A stretch of DNA of 23,859 nt from the NCBI GenBank assembly GCA_964394145.1, contig CAYMVL010000004.1:1-23859 (forward strand), written 5' to 3'. The position numbers and the translations under genes are program-made. This DNA is from JAFGBN01 sp964394145. GTDB taxonomy: Bacteria; Chloroflexota; Dehalococcoidia; GIF9; AB-539-J10. Shown here one piece after another: positions 1 through 10,018 of the stretch; within the stretch, counting starts at the first letter, position 1, and each line of letters begins with the position of its first letter. The notes beneath the pieces were generated by a model, which saw only the letters and a list, made by a program, of their open reading frames with translations, was not told where the DNA came from and made no database searches.

Positions 1-2496
<2,496 letters not shown>

Positions 2497-2567
2497 ACAC
2501 CAGACAGAACACAAAACCTATTCAATTTTTAATGTACCTAACAAGGCCCATTTTCAGGGCATTTGTA

Positions 2568-2596
2568 ATTATACAATAGGGTGTCTACAGTGTCAA
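2568..2596 (-). promoter_or_regulatory. 23S rRNA promoter, perfect sigma-70 consensus
   Basis: On the minus strand TTGACA (complement of 2591-2596) is followed by exactly 17 bases and TATAAT (complement of 2568-2573). Both boxes match the housekeeping sigma consensus at 6 of 6 positions. Transcription would start near 2561, giving a leader of about 65 bases before mature 23S. That leader contains a small GCCC/GGGC hairpin near 2546-2560. The promoter explains how 23S can be transcribed without an upstream 16S gene. Confidence 0.85.
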
Positions 2597-2799
2597 ATAG
2601 ACCCTGCTCCAGACACCGTTTAGCAAAAGATGTCTCTGCTGGTCATTCCCCCTTCCACATAGCTGCCTCCATGGCTGGTCCCCCGTCGCTCTTTCACGTC
2701 TGGCTCTTCTGTGCTTTGACCGCTCCGGCCGGTGAGATTTACCCCTGTTGCAGAGCCAGCTCTGGTCAATACTCTCGCCGATTTGGACAGTCCGACAGG
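2597..2799. other. Intergenic region between 23S and rnpB promoters
   Basis: This spacer separates two divergent RNA promoters. I see no convincing protein gene: the one plus-strand frame crossing it (2581-2853) runs into the RNase P RNA and has no ribosome binding site. No tRNA, 5S or obvious terminator was found. Confidence 0.5.
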
Positions 2800-2828
2800 T
2801 TGACTTCCGACCCCATCAACTATAAACT
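2800..2828 (+). promoter_or_regulatory. Probable rnpB promoter
   Basis: TTGACT (2800-2805, 5 of 6 to consensus) is followed by 17 bases and TAAACT (2823-2828, 4 of 6). The predicted start lies about 7 bases downstream, at 2835, which is exactly where the P1 helix of the RNase P RNA begins. The agreement between the predicted start and the RNA 5' end is the main support. TATAAA at 2821-2826 with a 15-base spacer is an alternative -10 box. Confidence 0.65.
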
Positions 2829-2834
2829 AGAATC

Positions 2835-3191
2835 GGGTGAGCAGACCGGGTGACCGCTCTGCATTTGGTTTGCAGGGAGGAAAGTCCGAGCTCCTCCGGG
2901 CAAGGCGCTGGGTAACACCCAGGGGAGGTGACTCTACGGAAAGTGCAACAGAAACATACCGCTCCCCTTTGGGGAGTAAGGTTGAAATGGCGAGGCAAGA
3001 GCTCACCAGCAGCCAGGTGACTGGCTGGCTGTGCAAACCCCACCTGGAGCAAGACCGAATAGAAGGGCGTTTGAGGTGCCCGGCCGAAGCCCTCGGGTTG
3101 GTCGCATGACCCTGATGGTAACATCAGGGCTAGATGGATGGTCACCACTCCTTTCAGGAGTACAGAACTCGGCTTACAGGCCTACTCACCC
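2835..3191 (+). ncRNA. rnpB: RNase P RNA, bacterial class A
   Basis: This is the catalytic RNA of ribonuclease P, which trims the 5' leader from pre-tRNAs. The universal 5' core GAGGAAAGTCC lies at 2877-2887 and the 3' core ACAGAA followed by CGGCTTACAGG at 3162-3180; these two regions form helix P4. Between them are typical elements such as AGTGCAACAGAAACATACCGC (near 2941-2962) and GAGGTGCCCGGCCGAAGCC. The ends are set by helix P1: GGGTGAG at 2835-2841 pairs with CTCACCC at 3185-3191. The length of about 357 bases is normal for class A. A sigma-70-like promoter sits directly upstream. No clear rho-independent terminator follows. Confidence 0.95.
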
Positions 3192-3508
3192 TCTTTGCTA
3201 CCACATCGCACTGCAAAATAGACGCAGCGCCCGGTCTCATTTTCTCCCGGCTCGACTTCAGGGTCCTGACCCCGTCCAGTTCTCTAACCTGGTGGATGGC
3301 AGGGCCTGGCTCGTCTCCAGGCAGACACGCGGAAGAGATACTGCACCAGGCCACACGCAAGATCAATGGTCTAGTTTGCCTCTCATCAGCCCAACGTGCT
3401 AAAATGCAGTGTTGGTTCAATTCATCCGCTTAAGATATATCACATTTGAACCTGTTGTTCTCTGCTTCATCGTAGCAGGGAGTTCCAAATCCTAGTTCCG
3501 GGGGGAAG
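3192..3508. other. Intergenic region, rnpB to antiporter gene
   Basis: No supported gene in this stretch. Frames crossing it begin inside the RNase P RNA and lack ribosome binding sites. I see no hairpin with a T-run that would end rnpB, and no strong promoter for the antiporter gene. TATATC near 3436-3441 is a weak -10 candidate. Confidence 0.4.
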
Positions 3509-4714
3509 ATGACGTTTTCATCAGAAATCATTACAGACTTCGCAGTGATAATGACTATTGCGGGAGTGGTCACTTTCCTCTTCTATAAGCTGAACCAACC
3601 GTTGATACTCGGATACCTGATCGCGGGCGTTATCATAGGCCCTTATACTCCTCCTTTTAGTCTCATAGCGAGGCTCGACGTCCTTGGGGTAGCAGCGGAT
3701 CTGGGTGTGGTTCTCTTGCTCTTCTGTGTTGGGCTGGAGTTCCCGCTGGCCAAGCTCAGGAACTTGGGTATTAAAGTCCCCGTAGGGATATCGGCCATCG
3801 AGATAGCCATTATGTTTCTTATCAGCTACGGGATTGGCTGGACGCTGGGTTGGTCATTCATGGATTCTCTTTTCTTAGGGGCAGCTCTGGCCAGCAGCAG
3901 TACGGTAATCATAGCCAAGGTTCTGACTGAGATGGGGAAGCTACAGCATACGTCTGCTTTGCTAATGATGGGTATACTTATTGCTGAGGACCTTTTCGTC
4001 ATCCTTATACTTGCACTGATTACTTCAATAGCAGGCACAGGCTTTCCGAGCTTTCCCGGTCTTGCCTGGACGGTAAGCAAGGTCTTACTGTTTGTGATTG
4101 GTACTTTGATAATCGGCAACTGGATTGTCCCAAGAATCATCGATAGAATTGCCAAATTCAAGCATAACGAAGTTTTGATATTAGTCGCCCTGGGGCTATG
4201 CTTCGGCCTGTCTGTAGCAGCACACCATCTGGGGGTATCCATGGCAGTAGGGGCATTTCTAATTGGCGTTTTGGTGGCCAATTCACAGTCCTCCGGGAAG
4301 GTCGCGTCACTTGTCTCTCCTATTAAGGACATGTTTGCCGCGATGTTCTTTGTGTCCATGGGAGCTCTCATAGATATCACGCAGTTTCGGGTCTTCATAA
4401 TCCCCGCCTTGATAGTAACCGTGGTAATGGTGGTAGGGAAAATGCTTGGTTGCGGACTGGGCGCAAGACTCTTTGGGTACAATACTCCTACTGCTTTGAA
4501 GGTAGGGCTCGGAATGGGACAGGTGGGGGAATTCGCCTTCGTAGTTGTCAAGGCAGGACAGGATCTAGGCCTGATAAACCCCTTAGTTTTCCCGATCATC
4601 GGCATTGCGGCTGCAATAACGGCTTTTACCACCCCATACTTCATCAAATTGAGTTATGGAATTGACTCCGCCCGATGGTTACGCCCGATAAGACGACGTT
4701 TCACCAGATCATAG
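3509..4714 (+). CDS. Cation:proton antiporter, CPA2/KefB-like membrane domain
   Basis: An integral membrane antiporter that would exchange Na+ or K+ for H+ across the cytoplasmic membrane. The 401-residue protein is almost entirely hydrophobic helices, about 12 by eye. CPA2 landmarks are visible: FCVGLEF near residues 72-78, ALASSSTVIIAKVL near 126-139, AEDLFVILIL near 159-168 with the acidic pair E160-D161 in the expected ion-binding helix, GVSMAVGAFLIGV near 242-254 and FFVSMGALIDI near 280-290. It ends after the transport core with no TrkA-N or TrkA-C domain, unlike KefB/KefC, so it is the short form of the family. The start ATG follows a GGGGGGAAG run. It stands alone, with rnpB upstream and an oppositely oriented small gene downstream. 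Whether Na+ or K+ is carried cannot be told from sequence. Confidence 0.92.
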   Translation: MTFSSEIITDFAVIMTIAGVVTFLFYKLNQPLILGYLIAGVIIGPYTPPFSLIARLDVLGVAADLGVVLLLFCVGLEFPLAKLRNLGIKVPVGISAIEIAIMFLISYGIGWTLGWSFMDSLFLGAALASSSTVIIAKVLTEMGKLQHTSALLMMGILIAEDLFVILILALITSIAGTGFPSFPGLAWTVSKVLLFVIGTLIIGNWIVPRIIDRIAKFKHNEVLILVALGLCFGLSVAAHHLGVSMAVGAFLIGVLVANSQSSGKVASLVSPIKDMFAAMFFVSMGALIDITQFRVFIIPALIVTVVMVVGKMLGCGLGARLFGYNTPTALKVGLGMGQVGEFAFVVVKAGQDLGLINPLVFPIIGIAAAITAFTTPYFIKLSYGIDSARWLRPIRRRFTRS

Positions 4715-4932
4715 GTTTAGCTTGTGGTCATGCCTCATTACCCGCTTCTTGTACCGTCACGCAATGTATGATTGTTAAATATGCTGAGGCTCCCCATGGG
4801 CCAGACATCCGCAAACAGAGTTCTGCGCCCTGTAATCCTAGGCCAGGCAGATTCTGCTGCTTAGAAGGAGCCCTTTTCCAAGACTAATGACGGCTATTTC
4901 TGCTTTGATGGGGAACAGTTGTGTTCAGGTAG

Positions 4933-4979
4933 AAAAAGGCATCCGCGAAACCCTGACGGCATGTTCCGTCAGAAGCCGC
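4933..4979 (-). terminator. Hairpin and T-run downstream of the small membrane protein gene
   Basis: CTGACGG (4953-4959) and CCGTCAG (4966-4972) form a perfect 7-bp stem with a 6-base loop. Weaker outer pairing is possible (GGC 4938-4940 with GCC 4975-4977). On the minus strand the structure is followed by five Ts (complement of 4933-4937). It lies just past the stop codon of the minus-strand gene ending at 5001, so a terminator for that gene is reasonable. The distance from the inner stem to the T-run makes the call tentative. The rest of the gap back to 4714 holds nothing else that I can support. Confidence 0.4.
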
Positions 4980-5000
4980 AGTCCACGGACGGCCTGTTGT

Positions 5001-5246
5001 CTATGCAGTCCTTCTGCCGATTATCAGGGTTGCCAGAATGATTACCGGCAGTATCACGTCCAATGCGTTCAGTATGCCAGCCGTTGAATCATTCCCCGTG
5101 AAATTATCAACAGCCAGTAGGAAGCAGCCAACTGCATATACTACCAGAAATGCCGGGCTTAGCTTCGGGTCCTTCTTAGCAACCGTCCTGTATAGCTGGA
5201 TAATCCAGCTCACCACGGTTAGTGCCAGACCAGTAGTCGATAGCAT
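5001..5246 (-). CDS. Small three-helix membrane protein, SemiSWEET/PQ-loop-like
   Basis: An 81-residue hydrophobic protein with three predicted membrane helices near residues 1-19, 31-50 and 58-77. The pattern of a helix ending in SWIIQLYRT, a short polar loop (KKDPKLSP), a second helix with YAVGCFLLAVDNF, and a third helix after ILNALDVILP matches the layout of bacterial SemiSWEET/PQ-loop proteins. Those are about 85-residue, three-helix sugar transporters that work as dimers. The PQ is IQ here, so the assignment is an inference from shape and not a firm family match. The start ATG is preceded by AAGGAAG at good spacing. A possible minus-strand promoter (TTACAA, 16 bases, TATGAT) lies around 5305-5335. 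The opposite-strand frame is a shadow. Confidence 0.65.
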   Translation of the reverse strand: MLSTTGLALTVVSWIIQLYRTVAKKDPKLSPAFLVVYAVGCFLLAVDNFTGNDSTAGILNALDVILPVIILATLIIGRRTA

Positions 5247-5346
5247 AATCAGCTTCCTTGATAGTCTTCCTGCTGAATCGTGATTATGCCACCCGAACGG
5301 ACATCAGATATCATATCTATAGACTGCTAACTTGTAAGCGTCGTAA

Positions 5347-5379
5347 ATTACGATCGGACTCCTCTTCCCCAATCGTAAT
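5347..5379. repeat. Perfect inverted repeat ATTACGAT / ATCGTAAT
   Basis: ATTACGAT at 5347-5354 and its exact complement ATCGTAAT at 5372-5379 are separated by 17 bases. The repeat lies upstream of the minus-strand small membrane protein gene, about 100 bases before its start. It could be an operator for a dimeric regulator or a weak hairpin. The surrounding stretch 5247-5545 has no supported gene; the plus-strand frame open from 5258 is probably coding only from 5546. Confidence 0.45.
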
Positions 5380-5545
5380 AGCTGAGAGAAAAATTTCCCC
5401 GGGGGGCCTCTATTTGACCAAGCACATGGATAAGACCCGACCCTTAGTCAGGGGACTGTACAAGGCAAAGACAAGGGCGGGGACGGGACCTCAACCGCCA
5501 TCAGCGGGTTTGTGTGGATGTTGTTTTGAGCCTAAACTGTCATTC

Positions 5546-5863
5546 ATGGATACCCCGTCATCTGAGCTCCGTGATTTTATTCTGTTCTGTGCTCAGAGAA
5601 GAAGTGCTGAATGGCCAATGATATATGATGAGATGGCCAGAGTAGCAGGGCAAAGACTCTTCCGGGGACTGGGCTACAGCGAGCTGAGACAAATGGGGCT
5701 CTCTCTCTCATTATCGGGTATGGACAAGACCATCCAGCTGGTAAAGCAGGTTACTTCTGGGGATGACCGACAAGCAGCGGACTCCCTGCAGGGCTTTCCT
5801 GCCACTTCGGGGCCGCACCCCGGCTCGAAGCAAAGTGTCAGGGTGACATCTGGCAAGCAGTAG
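5546..5863 (+). CDS. Hypothetical small protein
   Basis: I do not recognise this gene with confidence. The frame is open from 5258, but only the part from the ATG at 5546 reads like a protein: a compact helical segment containing FCAQRRSAEWPMIYDEMARVAG and then a segment with GLGYSELRQMGLSLSLSGMDK, ending with a low-complexity, probably disordered tail. This choice gives 105 residues. No membrane helix, signal peptide or metal site is visible. No good Shine-Dalgarno sequence precedes the ATG, so the start is uncertain. The next plus-strand gene, the phosphodiesterase, begins 43 bases after the stop, so the two may be co-transcribed. Confidence 0.5.
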   Translation: MDTPSSELRDFILFCAQRRSAEWPMIYDEMARVAGQRLFRGLGYSELRQMGLSLSLSGMDKTIQLVKQVTSGDDRQAADSLQGFPATSGPHPGSKQSVRVTSGKQ

Positions 5864-5906
5864 GCCCAAAATCGGCTATGACGATGGCAAGTCACGGGGG
5901 TATTAT

Positions 5907-6374
5907 TTGGAGATAGTCGTGCTTTCCGATACCCATGCGCGTTCGCTGGATGATATTCCCCGAAAGGTAATCGATGCCCTTGCATCAGGGGACATGATAA
6001 TACACGCCGGTGACTTCACCGACATAGAGGTACTCGCCGGGTTGAGGAAGCTGGGAAAGCTGATAGCGGTGCAGGGCAATATGGACTCAGGCGAGCTAAA
6101 AAGCATCCTGGCTATCAGGGAGATACTTGAAGTAGGGAACAAGAGAATTGGAATTACCCATGGGTCAGGCAGTCCCTGGGGCATAGAGGACAGAGTAAGG
6201 AAAATCTTCGCCGGGGACCGGGTGGATGCCATTGTCTATGGCCATTCCCACAAATCCCAGAACAGGGTTATCGATGGCATCCTCTTCTTCAACCCGGGAA
6301 AAGCAGAGGATTCTTTCGGCATGCTTACGGTCGGGGAAAAGGTCACGGGACAGATAATAAGTTCTCGAGGATAG
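5907..6374 (+). CDS. Metallophosphoesterase, YfcE/MJ0936 family
   Basis: A cytoplasmic two-metal phosphodiesterase of 155 residues, the usual size for this family. All calcineurin-like motifs are present in order: SDTH with D8 and H10, HAGDF with D36, GNMD with N58, ITHGS with H85, and YGHSHK with H113 and H115. These would bind Mn2+ or a similar metal pair. Family members cleave phosphodiester model substrates and the physiological substrate is usually unknown. The start is a TTG at 5907 placed just before MEIVVLSDTH, with GGGGG 6 bases upstream; no ATG gives a better N-terminus. It converges on the MEMO1-family gene, with only 6 bases between the two stop codons. Confidence 0.92.
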   Translation: MEIVVLSDTHARSLDDIPRKVIDALASGDMIIHAGDFTDIEVLAGLRKLGKLIAVQGNMDSGELKSILAIREILEVGNKRIGITHGSGSPWGIEDRVRKIFAGDRVDAIVYGHSHKSQNRVIDGILFFNPGKAEDSFGMLTVGEKVTGQIISSRG

Positions 6375-6380
6375 AAGGTC

Positions 6381-7214
6381 CTAGCGACTTATCACAATGG
6401 AGCCATAACCAACTACTGCTGAGAAGTCGCCGGTTACATCTCCGCTGCTGGCGTATTTCAGCAGCCTTGCGTTTTTCGCTCCGAATCCCCGGGCCGCTAC
6501 AATCGCTGAAGCTACCGGACCATAGCCACACATGGTACAATCAAGAATTTCACGCCTTCTGTACAATTCTTCCTCATCCAGGCTGATTATGGCCTCTATC
6601 ATGGAGCGGTCTTTCTCCGCGGCAGCAAGATGAGGCTCATAGTGCGTGAAATCGCTGCTGGCAATGACTATGATGTTGCCACCGGCCTTATAGATAGCGT
6701 TACCCAGCTGCGTGGCTATCTCCATATCCTGCGCCAGCATGGTTACAGGCACAATTTTTAGTTCTCCGTAAAGATACTGAAGCCAGGGTAGCTGTACCTC
6801 CACGCTATGTTCACGTATGTGGGCCATCTCATCTGCTTTAATGACCCCGTCTATGAGCTTGCCGGCAAGCTCATTATCTATTTCCGCCTGGCCCAGGGGT
6901 GTCTCCCAGGGACTGCCCATCCACACGGAAACCAGAGGGCCATAACCGGTATGATTGGGACTGATTATGACGGCTGTATCGAACAGTCCGTCCCCGGCCA
7001 GCTCATTATAGGCATGGGCTGCCACCGGTCCTGAATAGGCATACCCGGCGTGCGGGACAACGAGGGCTATGATTTTCCTTGGACCTTCCTTGTTCACCTG
7101 AGGCACAACTCCAGGGCCGAGTTCATGTGTATAACACAACTGGATTTGCTGCCTTAGCTCTTCAGCCGTGCCGGCATAAAACATACCCGAAACAGCTGCT
7201 TTCCTTACACGCAC
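6381..7214 (-). CDS. amrB: MEMO1-family protein (AmmeMemoRadiSam system protein B)
   Basis: A 277-residue protein of the MEMO1 family, which is structurally related to class III extradiol dioxygenases but has no proven reaction in bacteria. Family landmarks are visible: VPHAGYAYSG near residues 53-62, SPNHTG near 85-90, REHSVEVQLPWLQY near 134-147, a SSDFTHY motif and CTMCGYGP near the end. In many prokaryotes the gene sits beside an AMMECR1 gene and a radical SAM gene; neither is present here. It is the last gene of a minus-strand set of three, beginning 23 bases after the preceding stop. The start is a GTG at 7214 with GAGG about 9 bases upstream. The missing partners suggest they are elsewhere or that the protein works alone. 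Confidence 0.9.
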   Translation of the reverse strand: MRVRKAAVSGMFYAGTAEELRQQIQLCYTHELGPGVVPQVNKEGPRKIIALVVPHAGYAYSGPVAAHAYNELAGDGLFDTAVIISPNHTGYGPLVSVWMGSPWETPLGQAEIDNELAGKLIDGVIKADEMAHIREHSVEVQLPWLQYLYGELKIVPVTMLAQDMEIATQLGNAIYKAGGNIIVIASSDFTHYEPHLAAAEKDRSMIEAIISLDEEELYRRREILDCTMCGYGPVASAIVAARGFGAKNARLLKYASSGDVTGDFSAVVGYGSIVISR

Positions 7215-7237
7215 GAAATGGGCCTCACAGGTTGATT

Positions 7238-7930
7238 TCAGGTCTCAGATTCTTGTCCGGGCTCACCTTCAGGCTTATCTCCTGACTTCTCTTCAGGCTC
7301 CTCTTCAGGCTTGTGCTGCCCTTTCTCAGCCTGGTCACGGAGCCAGCGGTGAATCTCATCCAGCGCCGGTGGAAAGACGCTGATAACCTCTATGTCATCG
7401 GGAAATTGCAGCCTGTGCTCCTCTCTGACTAATAGCAGGCCGGCTTCGCTGTCCTTTAGAGTATCACTTATCTTCTTGACCATAAAATCATGGCGCCTCT
7501 TCGCAGCGTCGGTATAGAATTCATAGACCTTGTTCATCACTATTTCAGTCATGAACCCGACCATGAAGCATCTCTCCCAGTCCAGAGATTCCTGAAAAAG
7601 TACGTTATCCTCAACCGCTTCAAAAATGGCCCCATTACCACAGGCGCTTTTAACCAGTTCATAGCTATCCTGATTCAGTTTTTCCAGAAACTTCATGCCA
7701 ACTTCGCCCGATAGTGAGATTGCTTCGTGGTAAACGCGATTTACCTTCCCGATCTTTGTCTCCAGATTGCTCAGCTGCTCCGCCACCTGTTGCCAGTAGA
7801 GGCGGCATTTCTCCTTATACTCATCCGGCCCGTCTGCACCCGGATATACTAGCGGCACGAGGTAAATCTTCTTTTTAGCCTTGAAAGGCTCTGCATCTGG
7901 TTTCTCTATTTTGCCGACTTGTTCTGACAT
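7238..7930 (-). CDS. Hypothetical protein with acidic low-complexity tail
   Basis: I do not recognise this 230-residue protein. It appears to be a soluble, largely alpha-helical protein without membrane segments. The middle part (roughly residues 45-170) is a run of amphipathic helices, including YWQQVAEQLSNLE and RCFMVGFMTEIVMNKVYEF. From about residue 205 the sequence becomes an acidic repeat-like tail rich in Pro, Glu, Lys and Gly. In DNA the tail shows a TTCAGGCT unit three times near 7267-7312, so its length may vary by slippage. The start ATG lies 2 bases after the stop of the upstream gene, with GGAAGAA in front, indicating translational coupling. It forms an operon with the genes at 7933-8247 and 6381-7214. 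Confidence 0.75.
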   Translation of the reverse strand: MSEQVGKIEKPDAEPFKAKKKIYLVPLVYPGADGPDEYKEKCRLYWQQVAEQLSNLETKIGKVNRVYHEAISLSGEVGMKFLEKLNQDSYELVKSACGNGAIFEAVEDNVLFQESLDWERCFMVGFMTEIVMNKVYEFYTDAAKRRHDFMVKKISDTLKDSEAGLLLVREEHRLQFPDDIEVISVFPPALDEIHRWLRDQAEKGQHKPEEEPEEKSGDKPEGEPGQESET

Positions 7931-7932
7931 TG

Positions 7933-8247
7933 CTATTTATCCAGTTCTTCCTTTCCCCAGTTCTGCATCATCTCCTTTATCCGCTGCGCCAGCCTGGGAT
8001 CGTCCTTGAGGCGCTGGGTGAAGACCGGGCAGCTTTGAAGAATCATGTTTTGACTGCTGGACGCTATGCTTTCCGCAATTCTCTCCATCTCACTTCTGGC
8101 CTGTTCAGGAAGGTTTGATTGCTGCATCAGCAGTCTGAACTGGTCAATCTCCTCGCCGCTGATCTGCATTGGAGTCACGCAATTCTTGTACCAGGGACAT
8201 TCCTTGCATTTAATAAGTGCTGCGGCTTTATCTATTACATCACCCAT
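7933..8247 (-). CDS. Hypothetical protein with four-cysteine motif
   Basis: I do not recognise this protein. The frame is open from 8310 but the best start is the ATG at 8247, giving 104 residues. It has AGGGAGG about 11 bases upstream and leads straight into the conserved-looking segment with KCKECPWYKNC. Four cysteines (C14, C17, C23 and C73) fit a CxxCx5C...C arrangement that could hold zinc or an iron-sulfur cluster; this is an inference. The rest is helical and polar. It is the first gene of the minus-strand trio with the genes at 7238 and 6381, and is divergent from the SWIM gene at 8376. Confidence 0.7.
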   Translation of the reverse strand: MGDVIDKAAALIKCKECPWYKNCVTPMQISGEEIDQFRLLMQQSNLPEQARSEMERIAESIASSSQNMILQSCPVFTQRLKDDPRLAQRIKEMMQNWGKEELDK

Positions 8248-8375
8248 TTCTTCATTATCCTCCCTAAATGAATTAATTCTAACACTTTTCACCGCCGCAG
8301 AGTAAATCAAATGGACTTTTGCCAGAGGCTATTATATACTTCGCATTAGAGCGGCTTAAAAAGGAGGGCCTGTGG

Positions 8376-8648
8376 ATGAGGTCGAGTCTTATCGGGAAGA
8401 TTGAAAAAGCCAAGAGGTATGCTCAGGAACCAGAACGCGTCAGCTTTTCGGGTTTCACGGTAGTTTTCCAGGGAGAAAACGACAGCCATAAGGTGAGCTA
8501 CTCCAGCGGGAAATGGCACTGCTCCTGTTCTTTCTTCTCTCAGTGGGGTACATGCAGCCACGTTATGGCACTGCAACAGATTCTTGGCAACATGCTACCC
8601 AATGAAGCCCTGGGCTCCCCTGCAACTACTCAGCTAACAGAGAAATAA
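8376..8648 (+). CDS. Small SWIM zinc-finger protein
   Basis: A 90-residue protein carrying a SWIM-type zinc finger: WHCSCSFFSQWGTCSH gives CxC-x8-CxH, with C49, C51, C60 and H62 as ligands. SWIM fingers mediate DNA or protein binding and usually occur inside larger proteins such as SWI2/SNF2 helicases or transposases. Here almost the whole protein is the finger with a short N-terminal helix (IGKIEKAKRYAQEPERV) and a strand pair. The ATG at 8376 was chosen over the upstream frame start because GGAGGG lies 7 bases before it. The 3' end overlaps the 3' end of the convergent folC gene by 19 bases. Its target is unknown. Confidence 0.75.
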   Translation: MRSSLIGKIEKAKRYAQEPERVSFSGFTVVFQGENDSHKVSYSSGKWHCSCSFFSQWGTCSHVMALQQILGNMLPNEALGSPATTQLTEK

Positions 8649-9991
8649 TCCAGGGTTTCGGCTACCATAAATAAGGAGCCGGTAACACAGATGAGGTCTG
8701 TGGGTCCGGTCAGAGATAGGGCTTGAGATATAGCCTGGGCTACGGTATCAGAGACACCCGCCTTAATGCCCCGGTTGAGAAACTCAGCGGCTACAATTGA
8801 AGGAGAGGCGGCGCGGGGATGCGAAGAGTGTGTAGCTATAACCCGGGGAGATAGAGAGACCAGCTCCTTCACCATTCCCGGTATGTCTTTATCGCAGGAT
8901 GATCCTATAATCAGGAAGATTTGGCCGTAATTGAAATATGCCTTAATATTCTCCACCAGCCTCATCATTGAGGCCACATTATGGGCTCCGTCTACTAACA
9001 CCACAGGCCGGTAATTTAGAATCTGGAACCTCCCGGGCCACTTAACCCGGGCTACCCCTCGAGCAATGTCTGCAGCAGAGATTCGATAACCCAGGGATGC
9101 CAGTGTCTCCAGAGCGGCTACAGCTACGGCAGCGTTCTCAAGCTGGTAATCGCCCAGCAGGGGGATGCTGAGATTGTGGTCACCTGACCTGCCATGAACC
9201 ACAAGCGATTGATGCTTCAGGTCGCCGCCTGTTGCCTGCCAGGTAATATCCCTGCCCACGCGGACTACCTTCGCTCCCTGCTTACGACAGACATCATTGA
9301 TGGCTGAAGCTGCTTCTTCCGGCTGGGGAGATAGCACAACCAGGCTGCCGGGCTTAATAATGCCTGCCTTCTCAAGAGCTATCTCCGTCAGGCTATTACC
9401 CAGAATCTGAGTGTGGTCCAGGCTGATAGGAGTTATGATGGATACCTCGGGATTGGCCACGTTGGTAGCATCAAGCCTGCCTCCCAGGCCCACTTCCAGC
9501 ACCTGAAAATCTGCGCCGTTACTCTCGAAATAGGAGAAAGCCAGCGCGGTCAGGGCTTCATAAAAAGTCAATCGCTGGCCGGCTTGCCCTGCCTCGCCTT
9601 CGCTAATCCCGGAACTCTGGCCCGCTGTAGCGGCATTTATTGCTTCGAAATAAGGCTGCGCTGTCGCTGTCAGGGCAGCCAATTCCTCCTCTGAAATCAG
9701 ACGGCCATCGATTCTGATGCGCTCCCTCAAGCTATGAAGGTGAGGAGAGGTATATAGCCCCGTCTTATAGCCCGCGACGGTCAAGACCTGCGCAATCATA
9801 GCCGCTACGCTTCCTTTTCCCTTAGTGCCGGCAATATGTACCGTTTTGACTGCCAGGTGGGGGTCACCCATCAACTGCAGAAGCTGCCTTACATGCTTCA
9901 AACCGTAATCGGGTGGCGCGGAGGAGACCGCGGGGATTCTCTCGTAATCTACAAACGTACTGAGATATTCTTCAGCCTGCTGGTAATTCAT
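8630..9991 (-). CDS. folC: Folylpolyglutamate synthase / dihydrofolate synthase
   Basis: A Mur-ligase-family enzyme that adds glutamate to dihydropteroate and/or to folates, using ATP, in the cytoplasm. The 453-residue length fits the family. Visible motifs are the P-loop GTKGKGSVAAM near residues 55-65, TSPHL near 81-85, the segment LEVGLGGRLDATN, the SLDHTQILG metal/ATP site and EKAGIIK, followed by VDGAHN in the C-terminal domain. A short Ala/Gly/Ser-rich insertion containing ATAGQSSGISEGEAGQAG lies between the two N-terminal motifs. The ATG at 9991 has only a weak AAAAAGAA upstream, but an extended -10 promoter lies about 20 bases before it. Its 3' end overlaps the convergent SWIM gene. 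The gene stands alone with no folP or folK nearby. Confidence 0.95.
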   Translation of the reverse strand: MNYQQAEEYLSTFVDYERIPAVSSAPPDYGLKHVRQLLQLMGDPHLAVKTVHIAGTKGKGSVAAMIAQVLTVAGYKTGLYTSPHLHSLRERIRIDGRLISEEELAALTATAQPYFEAINAATAGQSSGISEGEAGQAGQRLTFYEALTALAFSYFESNGADFQVLEVGLGGRLDATNVANPEVSIITPISLDHTQILGNSLTEIALEKAGIIKPGSLVVLSPQPEEAASAINDVCRKQGAKVVRVGRDITWQATGGDLKHQSLVVHGRSGDHNLSIPLLGDYQLENAAVAVAALETLASLGYRISAADIARGVARVKWPGRFQILNYRPVVLVDGAHNVASMMRLVENIKAYFNYGQIFLIIGSSCDKDIPGMVKELVSLSPRVIATHSSHPRAASPSIVAAEFLNRGIKAGVSDTVAQAISQALSLTGPTDLICVTGSLFMVAETLDYFSVS

Positions 9992-10010
9992 TTCTTTTTG
10001 ATAGTTGCTA

Positions 10011-10018
10011 ATTATACC
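10011..10018 (-). promoter_or_regulatory. Probable folC promoter, extended -10
   Basis: On the minus strand a perfect TATAAT (complement of 10011-10016) is preceded by TG plus one base, making an extended -10 element. No good -35 box is found at 16-18 bases upstream, which is tolerated for extended -10 promoters. Transcription would begin near 10004, leaving a leader of about 13 bases before the folC ATG. Confidence 0.5.

Noticed and set aside
2816..3433. Overlapping frames on both strands around RNase P RNA
   Set aside because: They are explained by the structured RNA gene, and no protein-like sequence or start signal is seen.
3826..4647. Long minus-strand frame of 273 residues
   Set aside because: It is the antisense shadow of the antiporter gene; its composition is unlike a protein and it has no start signal.
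4938..4992. Known riboswitch (c-di-GMP-like) in the convergent region
   Set aside because: A few similar words (GCGAAACCC, GAAGCCGC) are present but the conserved core and helices of that class cannot be laid out, and the position is downstream of genes on both sides.
5258..5545. N-terminal extension of the small protein at 5546
   Set aside because: Basic, low-quality sequence without a ribosome binding site, running over the upstream region of the divergent gene.
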